A stretch of DNA of 64,000 bases from Hydractinia symbiolongicarpus (taxonomy: Eukaryota; Cnidaria; Hydrozoa; Anthoathecata; Hydractiniidae): NCBI RefSeq assembly GCF_029227915.1, contig NC_079884.1, forward strand, positions 7,316,001 to 7,380,000, in the 5' to 3' direction. The notes under the pieces are model-generated. The model had not been told where the DNA came from. It searched no databases and saw only the letters and a program-made list of their open reading frames with translations. Shown one piece after another: positions 23,146 through 35,700 of this stretch (positions within the stretch are counted from its first letter, which is position 1; each line of letters begins with the position of its first letter). Made by a program: the position numbers and the translations under genes.

Positions 23146-24290
23146 TTCAGGTAGTTTACCTATTTGTTACTGTTTGGCCAGAATTTGCAACTCTCTGCAC
23201 AAAATGCCTAAATTGTGAAACTCACAAGCGTAGCAAATACAAAGGTATATTTATGTTAATTTCATCAGGCCACACCAATACATCACATAAATTAATTACC
23301 TTTCTCTTTACCCGGGTTATTGCACTTTAGATTCTCAGGAAATAGGACATGGAAAGCACAAACATGACTAATAGCTGTGACATTTCGAATTTTTTTATTA
23401 TTTCTAAATAAGTATATAAATATGCTTTTTTCATATTATCTCCAACATCAAATAATTTTAGCACCCAACATTATTCAACAATCTAGCGTTAATTCAACTT
23501 GTGTTTAAATTGTATTCTCGTTTAATTTTTACAATTTTTTTTCTTTATAAGGTCCCCCATTATCAAAGCAACAACCATCAGTATTCCTTAAATTATTGAG
23601 GGAGGAAGTTTAAATAAAACAGAAAACGAACAAAAGAAAACAAAAACTCCAAGAAACAATTAAAATACAGTGGCCAAGATTAGACGCATGTTCCAAACAT
23701 CTAAAAGCTAAGACACTCAAATGCTAACATTTAATTTCTAAACTAATGGAATATTAAACTACTTGGTTCATTGAACTTTTAAGAAGTTGATATTGATTTG
23801 AATTATGAAACGTTCTACATCAAGGCGGTTTAAGTGCTTACTATATTTAGAATACCACATGTGAAAGCCTTTCCTAGCTTTTGTTGGGTCCGGGTCTTAG
23901 GTCCTCCTGTGGGGTCTTAGGTCCTTATTTAGGGTGTTAAGGTCACAGATTTCCGACTACCTTGTTGATCACGATTTTCTAGCCAGTTAAAATTGTAAAC
24001 AAAAGTTTATATATTGTGTTATGTGACCTTATAAGAAAATTTTAAAAACTATAATCTACATTGCTTGCCATAGACAGACGAAATTGGCGAATTAGTATAT
24101 AAGACCAGTTATGTAACGTATAAAAATCCACTTGTAGTCAGTAATAAAAATCGATTTTTATATTCTTAGCATGTCAAAAATGCTGCAAATATTTTACGAT
24201 GTATTCGACTACTCTTTTTCATTATTGTGTTTTTCTGCGAACAGCCAATGTTAATGAAATTTGGAACCTCTTGTTTTGATTTCAGTTATA
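23146..24290. other. Upstream region of the second sulfotransferase
   Basis: No coding exon recognised. A short direct repeat with GGGTCTTAGGTCC occurs near 23890-23925. As with copy 1, a splice acceptor (TTTTGATTTCAG, ending 24285) precedes the ATG, so a leader exon is expected upstream. Confidence 0.4.
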
Positions 24291-25169
24291 ATGATTTCAG
24301 TAGAGCCTTGCACTGACGAGTTTCCAAAGGTGAAAGACCAACAAGTTGTAACAGATGGAGTTAACTGTATGACAGTTGGTAATTATTTGTCTCCCACCTA
24401 TTTAGAACGAATACGTAATATGGAATTGAAGGAAACAGACATCCTATTGGCCACATTTCCTAGATCAGGGACAACAATAACACGGATATTGTTATTGACA
24501 ATGATGTATGGACCTGATCAAGTGCTTAAGAGTGATAATAGAAAAATGAACGAAATGTCTCCTTTTATAGAACTGAACGAAGATGAGACAGGATACTATG
24601 GCTACGATATTGCAATGGCTTTTCAGGATGTTCCTCAACGCCTATTAAAAACGCATTTACCAATTTGGCTGGCACCTAAGGCAGTCAAGGCAAAAAAGAT
24701 TATTGTTGCACGAGACGTAAAAGATACCTTGATATCTTACTATCACTTTTATAAGAATGATAGCTCTAATCCAAAGGAAATATACAACACACTTGAGTTT
24801 GAAACATTTTACAAAATGTTTGTATCGGGTTCTATCCTTTGGGGAGATTGGTATCAATGGTATAGAGGTTGGTTAGATGCTTCTGATGAGAATACTCTTT
24901 TGTTACATTACGAGGATTTAATTAGAAATTTTGAGGTGACAGTTACAAAACTCGCAAAATTTGTTGATGTAGAAATGACGTCTGAATTGATGTCTACATT
25001 AAAAGAAGCAGCTGATTTTAAACGCATGAAAAAATATTTGATTAGTTTACATGTTAAGGGTTTTGTTCGTAAAGGAGTCATTGGTGACCATCAGAATTAC
25101 TTGGACAACGAAAAAATCAAGTTTTTGAATGAAAGATGCCAAGAAATTGTTCCTGAACTTTTAAAATGA
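24291..25169 (+). CDS. Cytosolic sulfotransferase (SULT-like), tandem copy 2
   Basis: Again 292 residues, roughly 80 percent identical to copy 1 by eye. The ATG at 24291 is chosen because it aligns with the start of copy 1 and lies six bases after the acceptor. Codons further upstream in the frame would include the intron end. The PAPS loop reads TFPRSGTT (closer to the consensus than copy 1, with Pro kept and Lys again Arg), then KTHLP with the catalytic His, RDVKDTLIS, YEDLIRNFEVTV and RKGVIGDHQN. The region after GYYGYDIAMAFQD and the loop before RKG (KKYLISLHVKGF against KKELSVPSMKDF) differ most. These are areas near the substrate and dimer surfaces in the family, so substrate preference may differ. 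A poly(A) signal is at 25412-25417. Confidence 0.93.
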   Translation: MISVEPCTDEFPKVKDQQVVTDGVNCMTVGNYLSPTYLERIRNMELKETDILLATFPRSGTTITRILLLTMMYGPDQVLKSDNRKMNEMSPFIELNEDETGYYGYDIAMAFQDVPQRLLKTHLPIWLAPKAVKAKKIIVARDVKDTLISYYHFYKNDSSNPKEIYNTLEFETFYKMFVSGSILWGDWYQWYRGWLDASDENTLLLHYEDLIRNFEVTVTKLAKFVDVEMTSELMSTLKEAADFKRMKKYLISLHVKGFVRKGVIGDHQNYLDNEKIKFLNERCQEIVPELLK

Positions 25170-28040
25170 TTCAGTAAGAAAAACTGAAACGTGTGATTTG
25201 TAATAACTTTAGCCGGGAGGTTGCTAATTATTTAAACTAAATTTTTTATACATAATTTATTTTAAGGCCTGTCAAATTAATATTGCTCCATAACAAAATT
25301 TTGTTTATGTTGTTTCGTACGTGACTTTAGTTTTAATTGAAAAATCGAGAAACAATTTGTTCTATATTTCTATACATTTAAGAGGAGAAGTATGCGTGGG
25401 CACTTTTGGCAAATAAACAGATTTGTTTATATCAAACATGATTTTTGTTTTTTCTTCTTCAGAAAATTATGAAAAGCCAATAATATTGATTTAAACTGAT
25501 ATAATACTTGTGTTGTCAAAAGAAAAATACGTGAAAAAAACATGAAATTTTCTTCTTAAAGTAGAGGCGCACAAAAAACTTTTTTGTGGCAGCCATAAAA
25601 TAAATTTTAAGCGAGAAAGCAAAAATTAAGGGACTTCTAAATGTTAAAATCTAATAACTATGTGTCATAACTGAATATCCATATTCCTTACAAGCAACAT
25701 TTTTACAAAGTTTTCATGGCTGTATATGGCAAGAAGATGCAATTTCAAGATGTACCTACCAATAAACATAAAAAAGATCTTTAACTGAAGATAAACCTAA
25801 ATATTTTACATACAATCGTAGTGCCAGCATTTTTTAACCTTCGTTAATACTTCTTGGAACTTTATAAACATTTGTCATGGCTAAAATGATATTTCTTTTT
25901 GTAATTTGGTTTGCTTCTTGACAACATACTTCCACCTTCGAACGATGAAGTTTGTTGTGATGAGATGGCGCCAAATTGAATAAATACACAGACTGGAAAC
26001 TTTAAACAACAAATCGAACGTGGAACGGTTTCAGCTTTGTTTACAAATCTTTTTTTTCTTTATATTTCCTCACGAATTAGTTCAATAATGGTGATATTCA
26101 ACTAATAGCATTTTTGATATTTTGATCTTTAATTTTTGCCTCGTTTATTTTTTATGATAAAACAAAGTGATCATGACGCGTTGCCATTGCAATACAGAGA
26201 AAGAACTAATATTATTTCTGGATATAACCACCAGTTTGTCAAATATGTAATAATACTGAACTATAAAATAACTCACATCCATAGATGGAAGAAATAATGG
26301 TATTTTGTAACATTCCTATGAACAGATGTTTCACGGAACATTTGCGTGGAATAAACTATCACGAATCTGCTTGTCAGTCTTTTTGCGGGAACTTAATTTC
26401 GCGGAAATGGCTAAAAAACGTGAGACTTACTCCCCGTAAAATATTTATATTAGTAATAATGTACAGTGTTTAGAATAGCCCACGTGTCGAGTCTACCAAT
26501 TGAAATGACCCAGTTTAAGAAGTGTGGAAACTTAGGTCATTTATGTTTTTCCGCCTTGCGTAAAATATTTTTGAACAATACATTTTCGGAGAATTTAACC
26601 CAATGTTTAGGCGAACACTTCTATTAAGGTCATAAAAATTATCAAAAATAGAAAACCGAAACACGTGACATAAAACAAGCAATTATCACAACATACAGTC
26701 ATTAGCGGGCGTCATTGGTGCATGTAAAAAATGTACATAACCAACGAGGAGGATTGTATTTTAGAAATCTAACAAAGACTAAATATTTAAACGGCCTCAT
26801 GGCATTTATGAAGTCAACGGTCAGTGCAATCCGCGGAAAAAAATGTCTAAAGACTTTACCAAACAGTGCAAAAGAATCTGTTCGCTAATTAGAAGCGTCC
26901 GACTTTTAAAAAGTTGGCATTAAATTGAATTCTCCAATTGTTTTTTAAGGTGTCCGCTAATTACTTTTTTTCTAGTATTTTTTTTCTTTAACACCTGACA
27001 AATATTGAAACACATCGACTTAAGGGATATGGTACAAAGTGTAAAAAGGTAAAAGATGGCTATGAATACATTTTTTCTATGACAATATCAGTGACAGTGC
27101 CAACTTTTAACATTGTTTTAATCTCTTCGCACACTTCTTTTGTCCAAATTTTTTAATTAATGTGTACGACTTATTTTCCGTCTAGGTAAAATTATAAGTC
27201 CAAAATTTGTTAGAATTCTTGAAAGTGGACAATACCAGCTGTTTCGGAACCGATAACGTCATCATTAAGGCTTCAATCAAACCCTGTAAACTACTAAACT
27301 CTTAACCGTAGTTGAAAAACATTATTTCATATACTTTTTGATCAGCGTTTTAAGCTCACAAAAGAAGCAATGACTAAACAGTTTTTATTACTTTTTGCAC
27401 AGGAATGAGTCATGGCTCAAGTCAAGAATTACCTAGGTGGATTTATACCAAGTTAATTTTTTTTTTAAATAAAAATGGAAATGAATGTTGATTTTTGTGT
27501 CAAATGAAGTATCATGAAGTAATTAGAGGAAAAAAATTAAAAAATTCATAATGGCGGCATTATAGACCGCTTTTGTCCATATATTCAGACAAGACCGGGT
27601 CGGGCTATAAATTTTGAACAAGAAATCCAATTCAGTTGAAACATAGATCCTTATTGTCTATGCATGAATTAGTACTTAATACAAAAAAAATTTTTAGAAA
27701 TCTTATTGTCGTTTTTTCATAATTTCAGCCTGCTTAAACTTAGAGAACTGGCCAATGATGAATGAAGTGAGCAAAAGTGGTTATTGGAGTTTAAGGGTCT
27801 CTAGTAAAAAGACTAATGAACATCCACTGAAAATTCGAAGTAAAACGGAGCAGCGGTTCTCTTTTTATAGCTCGACCGGTGTTGACAAATTTGGAAAAAT
27901 AGAAAAACGTAAAAAGGAGAAAAAATAATATTAAAAACTAAGTGTTAAAATCCTCCAACTTCATAAGTATCTCCTTTCTATGCAGTTATCCTGATGTGTT
28001 TTTTTTATCATATCTGAAAATTTTACGTCTCTTTTTGGTA
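25170..28040. other. No gene recognised
   Basis: A long AT-rich intergenic stretch with short frames only. A 62-codon frame at 26285 has no family features and no splice signals that convince. Confidence 0.45.
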
Positions 28041-28639
28041 CAGTGGAATCTCTCTAAAGCGGACAACATTGGTGCAAAAAAGTGTCCGTCTTATATTGGT
28101 GTCAGCCTTATAGAAATTGTATACAAAAATCACTTTCAGAGCAAAATTTTGCCGAAAACATGACTTTTTTTGTTTATACGCGTTTGTTCTATTCCTTTTA
28201 AATCAAGGAAATGAGACACATAATTTGATTAATGGGAACTTGCATTATTCATACGCTCTAATGTTATACAAACAAAAACAAATACGAACTAACAAACACA
28301 TTGTATTTTATAATCTACTTGAAGAAACCTTGGATTGAAGTTTGCTTTCTTTTTGTTAATTGGAGTTCCTCCACTTTTTTCGTAACTGATGACAGCATTC
28401 TTGATTTGCTCGTCAATAATAGTTTTTTTTTCATGCGTCCACATTACACAGAGCTTTTTACGGAAAAATGTCATTTGGTGCGAAAAAGAGTGCCCATTTT
28501 ATAAAGTGTCCGCTTTATGTCCATCTTATAGAGATTTTATTGTTAGAGTTTAACCTGAAATCAGTCCGTTCCAAAGAACAATGTTCGTTATATAGAGGTG
28601 TCTGCTTTAGACCATGTCCGCTTTAGAGAGATTCTACTG
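28041..28639. mobile_element. pogo/Tigger-like non-autonomous DNA transposon
   Basis: The left end, CAGTGGAATCTCTCTAAAGC, and the right end (inverse complement CAGTAGAATCTCTCTAAAGC) form terminal inverted repeats of about 25 bp with one difference. CAGT-type ends with TA at the left flank and related GTCCG/CTTTA words repeated inside fit the TcMar-Tigger (pogo) group. The 599-bp interior has no transposase. Confidence 0.85.
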
Positions 28640-28719
28640 CACTTTCAAGTAGTTTATACGCTTTTGGCGATTTCGGTTACAATCAGCGGTCATGCATTCA
28701 CCGTTAGTGTTCGTACCTG

Positions 28720-29600
28720 GAGCAATATTCAAAGTATGAAATACATCAATTGTTGCTTTTTGACGTAGTTAAAATGCGCTATAGCATCATAAACACCAAA
28801 AGACAAATTTGTTAAACCAACATGAGGATGTCTTGAAACTCTATTCCAAATCATTCCATTGAAGCTCTCATTAGCGTTCTTTGTCTTGCCGTAAAGACAT
28901 TTCGAGAACACTGCGTACTGCGATTCTTAAGAGGCTCGACATGTTATCGAATGCACGTATGTTCATAGGTTCAGCCATACTTTTCAAGCTGTTTATGTCC
29001 AGCACCAATTGCCCTCATCCCATAAACTGCACGAGCATTTACTTTCTTGTACTTATTACCGCCCTTGTTTTTGTCACCATCTCCCTTAATGAAAAAGTCA
29101 ATTTCTTTTGGTGTCAAAATTTTGGATTGATAAAGACAAGAGCCACAGTTCAATTGCAATATTCAACTAAGTCTACGTTGTCTGAAAGTTTTAATGATGC
29201 AATAGGTAAACAGCTAGGAGAAGCAGTAAAATTAAAAGCGGTACTCAATACCGACAAATCAATGAAACAGTAGCCAAATAGTTCTTCTCCTATCTTCTCA
29301 ACGGCGAAGGTGGTGGAAGTCTCTTCTGCTGTGGCAACATCAAATTCAATGTCTACAATGTTATCAATGGAGGAGTCTAAAGGTAAAGGTTCATGTGGCT
29401 CTTCAGTGTTCAAAGGAATTATATCGGTTGAATTTTCATTAACGCTAGATTGGTTTTGCGACTCAGCATGTCGACCAGGTGTTGTTTCAAGAGATTGTTT
29501 TGACTTAATTTTTTCATGCCATTCCTTTTTTTGCCATATCTTCTTTTGCTGTTGGTCTTTGTACACCTTCCTTTTGGTCTCTCCTGTAAATCTTTAGTCA
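28720..29600 (-). pseudogene. Mutator-like (MULE) transposase relic
   Basis: Minus-strand pieces in different frames. 29566-29150 is an acidic N-terminal segment preceded by a basic stretch. 29159-28971 contains NARAVYGMRAIGAGHKQLEK, and 28911-28729 contains CLYGKTKNANESFNGMIWNR. The RAVYG..IG.G and NESFN..IW words match, from memory, a Mutator-like transposase family common in cnidarian genomes. The middle catalytic region is missing and frames are broken, so the copy is an internally deleted dead relic. Confidence 0.65.
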
Positions 29601-30288
29601 TATTTTGAAAAGATAACTAATAGTTTTGAAATTTACAGGTAAAATTTTTGCATTGACTTTGTCTTTCACTCTTCTATCTGCCCTATTTGATTTCTCTCGC
29701 TGTAAATTCTGACGTCCTGAAATATACATTCCGTACTCCCGTACACGGAATAACGAACTACGTCATTTCGGAACAAGCCAATACAAGAGGGCGGTAGGGG
29801 GATGTTGATAAAACCTATGTTTTGAAAATGTCGATTTTTATTATCACCTGTGTTACTTATGATCCTTATATATTAAGAAGAATCGGAATTGGGTGAAAAC
29901 TAATCACATTTTCGAAATCTACTATAAATTTTAAATTAAGAACAGGTATTCAGAAAAATTATCATTTTTTTATATTACTTTATTTTTACCTCAAATCCTG
30001 GTATAAATACACCTTAAATCGATTACATCTATCACAAGTGTTCTACTTTTAAGCGAATTTTTTTACCATTTGAATGCGTAAAATTCACAATTTTTGATTG
30101 CGAAGTTCAACGTGTCCGGTTTTTTTCACGGAAAGTCATTGTATGTACTTAGCACACGGAAGGAAAAAGTTAAGATAGTGAGTGTTCCAAATAGGAAACA
30201 GGTGACATCACGGATGTTTATTGTATTTTAAATTTTTTTGAACAACTTATATTCATTGATATTTACACTTTTTCACATTTAGGCCACG
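29601..30288. other. No gene recognised
   Basis: A short palindrome near 29727-29751 (ATTCCGTACTCCCGTACACGGAAT) is the only structure seen. The sulfotransferase-like fragment downstream begins after an acceptor-like CACATTTAG. Confidence 0.45.
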
Positions 30289-30480
30289 ATGATTATAATA
30301 TCGCTCTGCACAATGTATTTCCAAAGGTAAGAAACCGGCAAATTTAACAGATGAAGTAAACTGTATGACAATTGGTAATTATTGTTTCCCACCTATTTGG
30401 AACAAATACATAGTATGGAATTGAAAGAAACAGACATCTTGCTGGCCACATTTCCAAGGTCAAGAACATCAATAAAACAG
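30289..30480 (+). pseudogene. Truncated third sulfotransferase copy
   Basis: The first 190 bases or so match the start of the two intact sulfotransferase genes. They keep the acceptor just before the ATG, the TTTCCAAAGGT, AACTGTATGAC and ATGGAATTGAAAGAAACAG words, and the beginning of the PAPS loop (CATTTCCAAGGTCAAGAAC). Small deletions break the frame within the first 20 codons. Similarity stops at about 30480, so the remaining 230 codons are absent. It marks an older or failed member of the tandem array. Confidence 0.85.
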
Positions 30481-32310
30481 AAGAATGTTTGAGCTGATGA
30501 AATGTTTTCCAATGCAAAAAATATCAAATGGACAGAATGTAACCTCCGTAGCAACAAAACAACGAATCCTTCTAGAGGTTCTTCAAGAAGGATTCCTTGC
30601 TTGGTTGTTACCTTGCTACTTTGCAGCGTTGCTACGTTGTGACATAACTAGACGCTCCCCAGCGTCTGCTAAATATTTAGTTACCCAGTTTAATTGCTAT
30701 AAAAAAATAAGGCTCCTAGAGAGTTTTTTAAATAAAACACGGCAATATGCTTGAATTTTTAAAACGAAACAGTGCGATGTGTGCGCTTTGTATGTTTTTT
30801 TTAATAATCCTTATCAAAATAATAGAATACTGTATAGGATATGCAGACAGAAACACAAGCTTGTTAATGTGAAGACTAACTTTTGTCTTATGGTAAAGCC
30901 ACTCAGGACATCAAAAATTATATGCCATAAAATTTCAAAAAAGAAACTTCACTTGACTTATATATTAGTTAACTCTTTTTTTCATAACAGGTTAAAGTAT
31001 CATTTGTCCATCCGTCACGAAAAAAGGGTTTCGTAATAGCCTCATTAATGTAGGTTTTAATTTTTGTGATTTCGTACATCTCCAATTTTATCTAATTTAT
31101 TATCAAAATAATTGACACATTATTAGAATCTCGAACGTCTTTCACACTAAAGTAGAACATAATGTTATACAGCCCGTTATCTTGTCGGTGTTAGTTCTAA
31201 TAATTATGTGTAACCTAGTACATATGATGTCATCCACATAATTGTAGCTTTTGTAAGAAGAATCAAATTGAAAATCAGAAAGAATGAACGAATTCGCTAT
31301 ATTTCAACAACGCAAAATCAATGAATCTAATTAATACCCATCTAATCTCACTACACTCGTCGCTAGTCATGTAAAAAATCAGGGAATTTCTCTGTCGCTA
31401 CCGCAGGTATTATAATAAATTTAAAGGCGGCTGCTAGGTGGAATCTATTTTTTAATTGGTTGGTCTTATAATAAAAGTTTCTACCTCCTAAGACTTACTG
31501 TATAAAAAATTACGAACTTAAAGAATTTTTTTAATAGATTATTGAGAGCAGCCATTGTGCAACATCTGTTTTGTATATAACGCACGCAATGCGAGTCATG
31601 CTTTCTGTCAATTTCCTTAACCTGAAATGATTCCAAATAGCTTAAATTATGTATGAAGACCGTTAGTATAGGCGAAAGAAAATTTAAAATCTAGTTTACT
31701 GATCATTTATGTCATAAGAAAACCCTTTTTTTTATTCCTCTATAATCACCATGTAAAGTAGAATTTTTACCGTAAACATAACGCTGCGCATTGCAACACT
31801 TCTTTATGATTTCAATGGTTAAATTATTTTTTGCACTTTCAAACAGTTGTTTTTTGCGAAAACAATTTTTTCGTATCAAACAAATAGTGCACATAATTTC
31901 CATACGCGCAGCTATTATTTTTATCCAATTAAGTCAACGTAATCACATTGGCACTAAAAAACGCGATTATAAGAATTTCAAGCTTCACACAATATTGATC
32001 AAACCATTTTCTACTTCCAATAAGGTAATGATATATGATATTAAACATAGGTTCCCACCAATTCAATAATTTATCAGGGTAAAAGCATACTGATAGCATT
32101 ATTGATATGGTTGGTTCTCCCATCGGAAAAAGATGGGAACAGTCAGGTTTAAGGTGTGTTTTTCAAAATTTATTTCACCAATAATTCAATACGCAACACA
32201 ATTTTATTTTAGTAAAGGAAAAATTTAAAAAACATAAAAAAAACATAACATAATAAAATAAATAAGATAATTAGTGAATATATGTCTGACAATAGAATTG
32301 TGTAGTACAA
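30481..32310. other. No gene recognised
   Basis: AT-rich, short frames only, no domain seen. Confidence 0.45.
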
Positions 32311-32370
32311 TAACTAGTCAAGTGTATTAATAACTAGTCAAGTGTATTAATAACTAGTCAAGTGTATTTA
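32311..32370. repeat. Three tandem copies of a 20-bp unit
   Basis: TAACTAGTCAAGTGTATTAA repeated three times head to tail, just past the stop codon of the secreted-protein gene A and therefore probably inside its 3' untranslated region. A minus-strand AATAAA at about 32364-32369 overlaps the last unit. Confidence 0.9.
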
Positions 32371-32375
32371 TTCAT

Positions 32376-34037
32376 TTACATTGTATAAGGCGTAATCAAC
32401 TTTTTTATGTCCCTTAGCTCAATTTTAACTGTCATTCTTCTCATAGTTACGTAGGCTTCATAAGTTAGTCCAAACTTTTGAACGTCTTTTGATGTTGGTT
32501 TGCTACCAGAGCAATCCTTTTTCATAGGAAACGTATGAAATGAGCCGCTTTTAATTTGAAACGCTGGTTTTGATAGTCCAGCCTTTTTCTTCAACGTCTA
32601 AAGTATTAAATAATAGCAATTAAGCCAAAATAAACAATCAGCAACAACAACAACAATAGCAATAACAACAACAAAAACAAACAATAACATTACCTTAATG
32701 GCACCAGAAAGGATGAGGTGAAGCTTAGAAAAACATGGAAAAATTGATTCTAATTTTGTTATCAGGGATGGCCGTTTAAACGAAAACTTTTCATCGCTAG
32801 TTACTGAAACTAAGCCAGGCATTAACATCTTTACAATAGCTAGAAATTGGCGCATCATGTCTAAATTCTAAAGATAAGAAGAAAAAACACGCAAGGAAAA
32901 TATAATAAACAATAAAACAAGGTTAAAGAAGTCGATGGAGAAAAATAACTCACAGTATCTGCATCCAAAGGCACATTAAATATGCTGCATAACTTTACTT
33001 GATTGCAACCGCGACCACTGATCACATTCCCCTAAGTACAAGAAAACAACATTTTGAAATACAACACAAACAAAAATAAAAACAATAGCCAAACACAATC
33101 TGTTGCATTAGAAAACACAATCAAACGCAAACAAGATCATAAAAACTTACATATTGGCAAGTTATATTTTTGAGAATTGAACTGCATCGATTTAATTGAG
33201 TTGTTACAGCATGTTTGATGTTTTTTATTGTCATCAACTCGTAAGGCTTCGTGTTTTTTCCCTCTCCTCTACTTGAAGTTAGAATCATCAAGAGAACTAG
33301 AAGAAGCAGAAATGTGAGAATATCAAAACACTCTTTATTTGCTATTAATGTTTGCATTACATTATTTATATATAAGAGTTTAGGATTAGTTTACAGTAGG
33401 CAAGGTCACTTCTAGTCATAAGAGTTTCAGTACTAAAAGTTTTTTAATAGTTCCTTAGTGAATTTGGATGAATTAAATCACATTGAGATCATTTTTGTAT
33501 ATGTTAAGAACCCAGTAAACACAAGGCGTTTTGAAAACGTCTTTAAGACGCCCTTTAAAGATGTTGTTGAGACGTTATCTTAAGTCAAAAGACGTCTGGA
33601 CGAGCTAATGACGAGAAAAGCTGTCCTTTAAGCGTCTTTGTGTTTACTGGGAATCTTGCTTGGTCATTGTACAATAATATTATGACATTATTTATCACAT
33701 ACAATACTTACAACGTTTGACAACTGTTACTAAAATGGAAATAACTTGCACAGAGACAGAAACAATACAAAGAATTACGAAGTACGGGTAGTTGCTGTAA
33801 TTTCACTGTGTGTTACTTACGCAAAATACTCACAGTCAAAATATACACGTTTAGAATAAAAGCAAAGAAAGAGAGTGAATTTAAACCAATAGGTCAAAAA
33901 TCATGAATTCGATAAGTTGAGTCTGACCATTAATTTTACATATTTGCTTTTTCAAAGCTCATTATTGCAAAATTTAATTTTTTTATAAAAGAGAGTAAGA
34001 AAAATATATAATACGAACCAATGAAGTATGTAAACAT
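32376..34037 (-). CDS. Gene A: secreted six-cysteine, four-helix-cytokine-like protein
   Basis: Five spliced exons: 34037-34019, 33296-33151, 33031-32954, 32867-32694 and 32597-32376, phases 1-0-0-0, 212 residues. Exon 1 (19 coding bases) plus exon 2 give the signal peptide MFTYFIVLLMILTSS. Its donor (GTTCGT) is weak, but a TATA box 77 bases upstream and the phase support it. Cysteines are at 44, 53, 64, 70, 126 and 168, almost the same spacing as genes B and C. The first helix segment ends in C-x8-C (LNRCSSILKNITC), with an N-glycosylation site NIT. Exon 3 starts GNVISGRGC and has C-x5-C. Exon 4 holds two helix-like segments split by a KRPS turn, with FPCF. Exon 5 holds TFPMKKDC and a basic C-terminal helix. 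A is the most diverged of the three paralogs. Function is inferred: a secreted signalling protein like long-chain class I cytokines. It could be another helical secreted family. Confidence 0.82.
33511..33651. mobile_element. Short MITE inside intron 1 of gene A
   Basis: The 141-bp element begins CCCAGTAAACACAAGGCG and ends with the inverse of CCCAGTAAACACAAAGACG, giving terminal inverted repeats of about 14-18 bp. GACGTC/AAGACG words repeat inside. Its presence in the long first intron may help explain why that intron (722 bp) is longer than in genes B and C. Confidence 0.82.
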
Positions 34038-34113
34038 GATGATTTCTCTAGTATCTTTCTGCTGTTCCGTTGTTCTTCAAAGCAAGTGTGCATATTTTGG
34101 TAAAGGAGTCCCG

Positions 34114-34121
34114 CTTTTATA
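34114..34121 (-). promoter_or_regulatory. TATA box of gene A
   Basis: TATAAAAG on the minus strand, 77 bases upstream of the ATG of exon 1. In the two paralogs a TATAAATA box lies 84-91 bases upstream of the ATG, so the position is conserved even though the sequence differs slightly. It supports the short first exon over an ATG further downstream. Confidence 0.6.
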
Positions 34122-35514
34122 CTTTTTTTATTTTCATGACTAATTTTGGTTGTTATGGGCGACTTATGAATATGAACTCATGCACCGAGGGTGATTTACA
34201 TGTAGTGAAATTTCAGTTCCTTTTCATTTCCTTCTTCTGCGTGCTTCCGTCAGAAGTTTTGTAAACTGTACCCATACAATGCATTTCATTGGGTTGCCAT
34301 AGAAACAAAGATAAACAGAAAGTGCATTGTGGATTTGTTCAACGCAGCGCTTTTGAGTTGATGTCAACAATGCAGTATTAACTTTTTTAGAATTGCCAAA
34401 AAATTCCTAGAATTTTAAAAATAGATCATTTCTGGAGAATTTCTTTATTCACATTAAAAATAGAAATGACGTACAATAGTGCATAGCCAGTTGCAAAAGA
34501 ACCCCCTTGCTTCTAAACATTTCGCAATGAAACAAGGCATAAGCTGATTCTATTAGAATAGATTTATCTTGAAATGGCGAAAAGGAGAAAAGAAGTTATA
34601 TGTCCGTTATTAGGTTTAATTATAAGAATAAAAACATTATTAAGTTTTCATGAGAGAAATTCTTCTACAATGTCTCACACACAATGAATTGACTTCCTTG
34701 AAACAAAATTCAATGAATTTCATTGAAAGTGCCAACAGCATATCGATTTGAAACAAGTAGGAGCAAACATAAGCTCCGATTACAAGTTATCCCACACTTA
34801 AGCAAGAATCATGAGTCATTCCTAAAAGTTATTAAAAATATGTCAACAAATATTTTAAGGTCATAAGTTATATTTATACATGCCCATTTCCAATTTTAAG
34901 AGGGGAAATTATTTGGTGACTAATAAAAATTCTGTTGGATTTTCTTAATTTTTTCTTTTCAATCATCCCGTTCAAAATATTAGTAGAAAAAATGAATCAA
35001 TTTTTTTTCAACCGGTAAGCAATCATTTAAATACTACTCGGTAGCCCGTGAATGAATCGACGGGTTCTTTATTTACCGCATTTCGTGTGCCTCAATACCA
35101 TTTACCATTTTGCATGACAGACAGACATATACGGGTTTTACAATACAGATTATAGTATTGGATACACGCATTCGAAACTTGTCAAACGTTTTAACCGGAC
35201 TTAAGATTAGGTTATTTGGTCAGATCAAAAATCTTAAACCATACTAACATTTTGCTTATATAGTTTCCTTCAATTTTAACGTTTTTTGTGCCGAGAAGAC
35301 TCCACTTACTATACAAAACAACAAAAGGTCAACATGATCACCAATATTGGAATATCAAAACTTAAAATGTCTAATGTTATTAGACAAATTATACACATAT
35401 TAAGAAAATAAAATCCATTTTTTGAACAAAAATTATTCTGGTCCGAAGGATTATCAAGAGAGAATCATCCTTGAATTTTATACAAGTAGTAAAATGACCA
35501 GCTTTTCTTAAAAG
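34122..35514. other. No gene recognised
   Basis: AT-rich, upstream of gene A. Nothing identifiable. Confidence 0.45.
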
Positions 35515-35700
35515 GAGACCTAAGATACTTAGCCATACCCTTATAATACCTACCTATCCCCTTAAAGTATGTACTTATCTCCCTAAATACCTCCCCATCC
35601 CCCTAAAATATCTACCCGTCCCTCCAAAAAATTACCTACCCATCCCTCTAAGATACCTACTTATCCCCTTAAAGTACCTATCCATTTCCCTGATAAATCT
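35515..35700. repeat. Degenerate minisatellite of ACCTACCTATCCCCTTAAAGT units
   Basis: About seven units of 20-27 bp in which TACCTAC, (C/T)ATCCC and CTTAAAGTA or CTAAAATA words alternate. Units are imperfect, and the strand is strongly pyrimidine-rich. Confidence 0.8.

Noticed and set aside
33121-33357. ATG at 33357 as the start of gene A (MQTLIANKEC...)
   Set aside because: The frame runs through a strong intron acceptor in phase 1, a TATA-like string lies only about 10 bases before this ATG, and paralogs B and C have a separate first exon. Kept only as an alternative.
35515-35700. CRISPR-like array
   Set aside because: Units are imperfect and lack unique spacers of constant length. It is a simple eukaryotic minisatellite.
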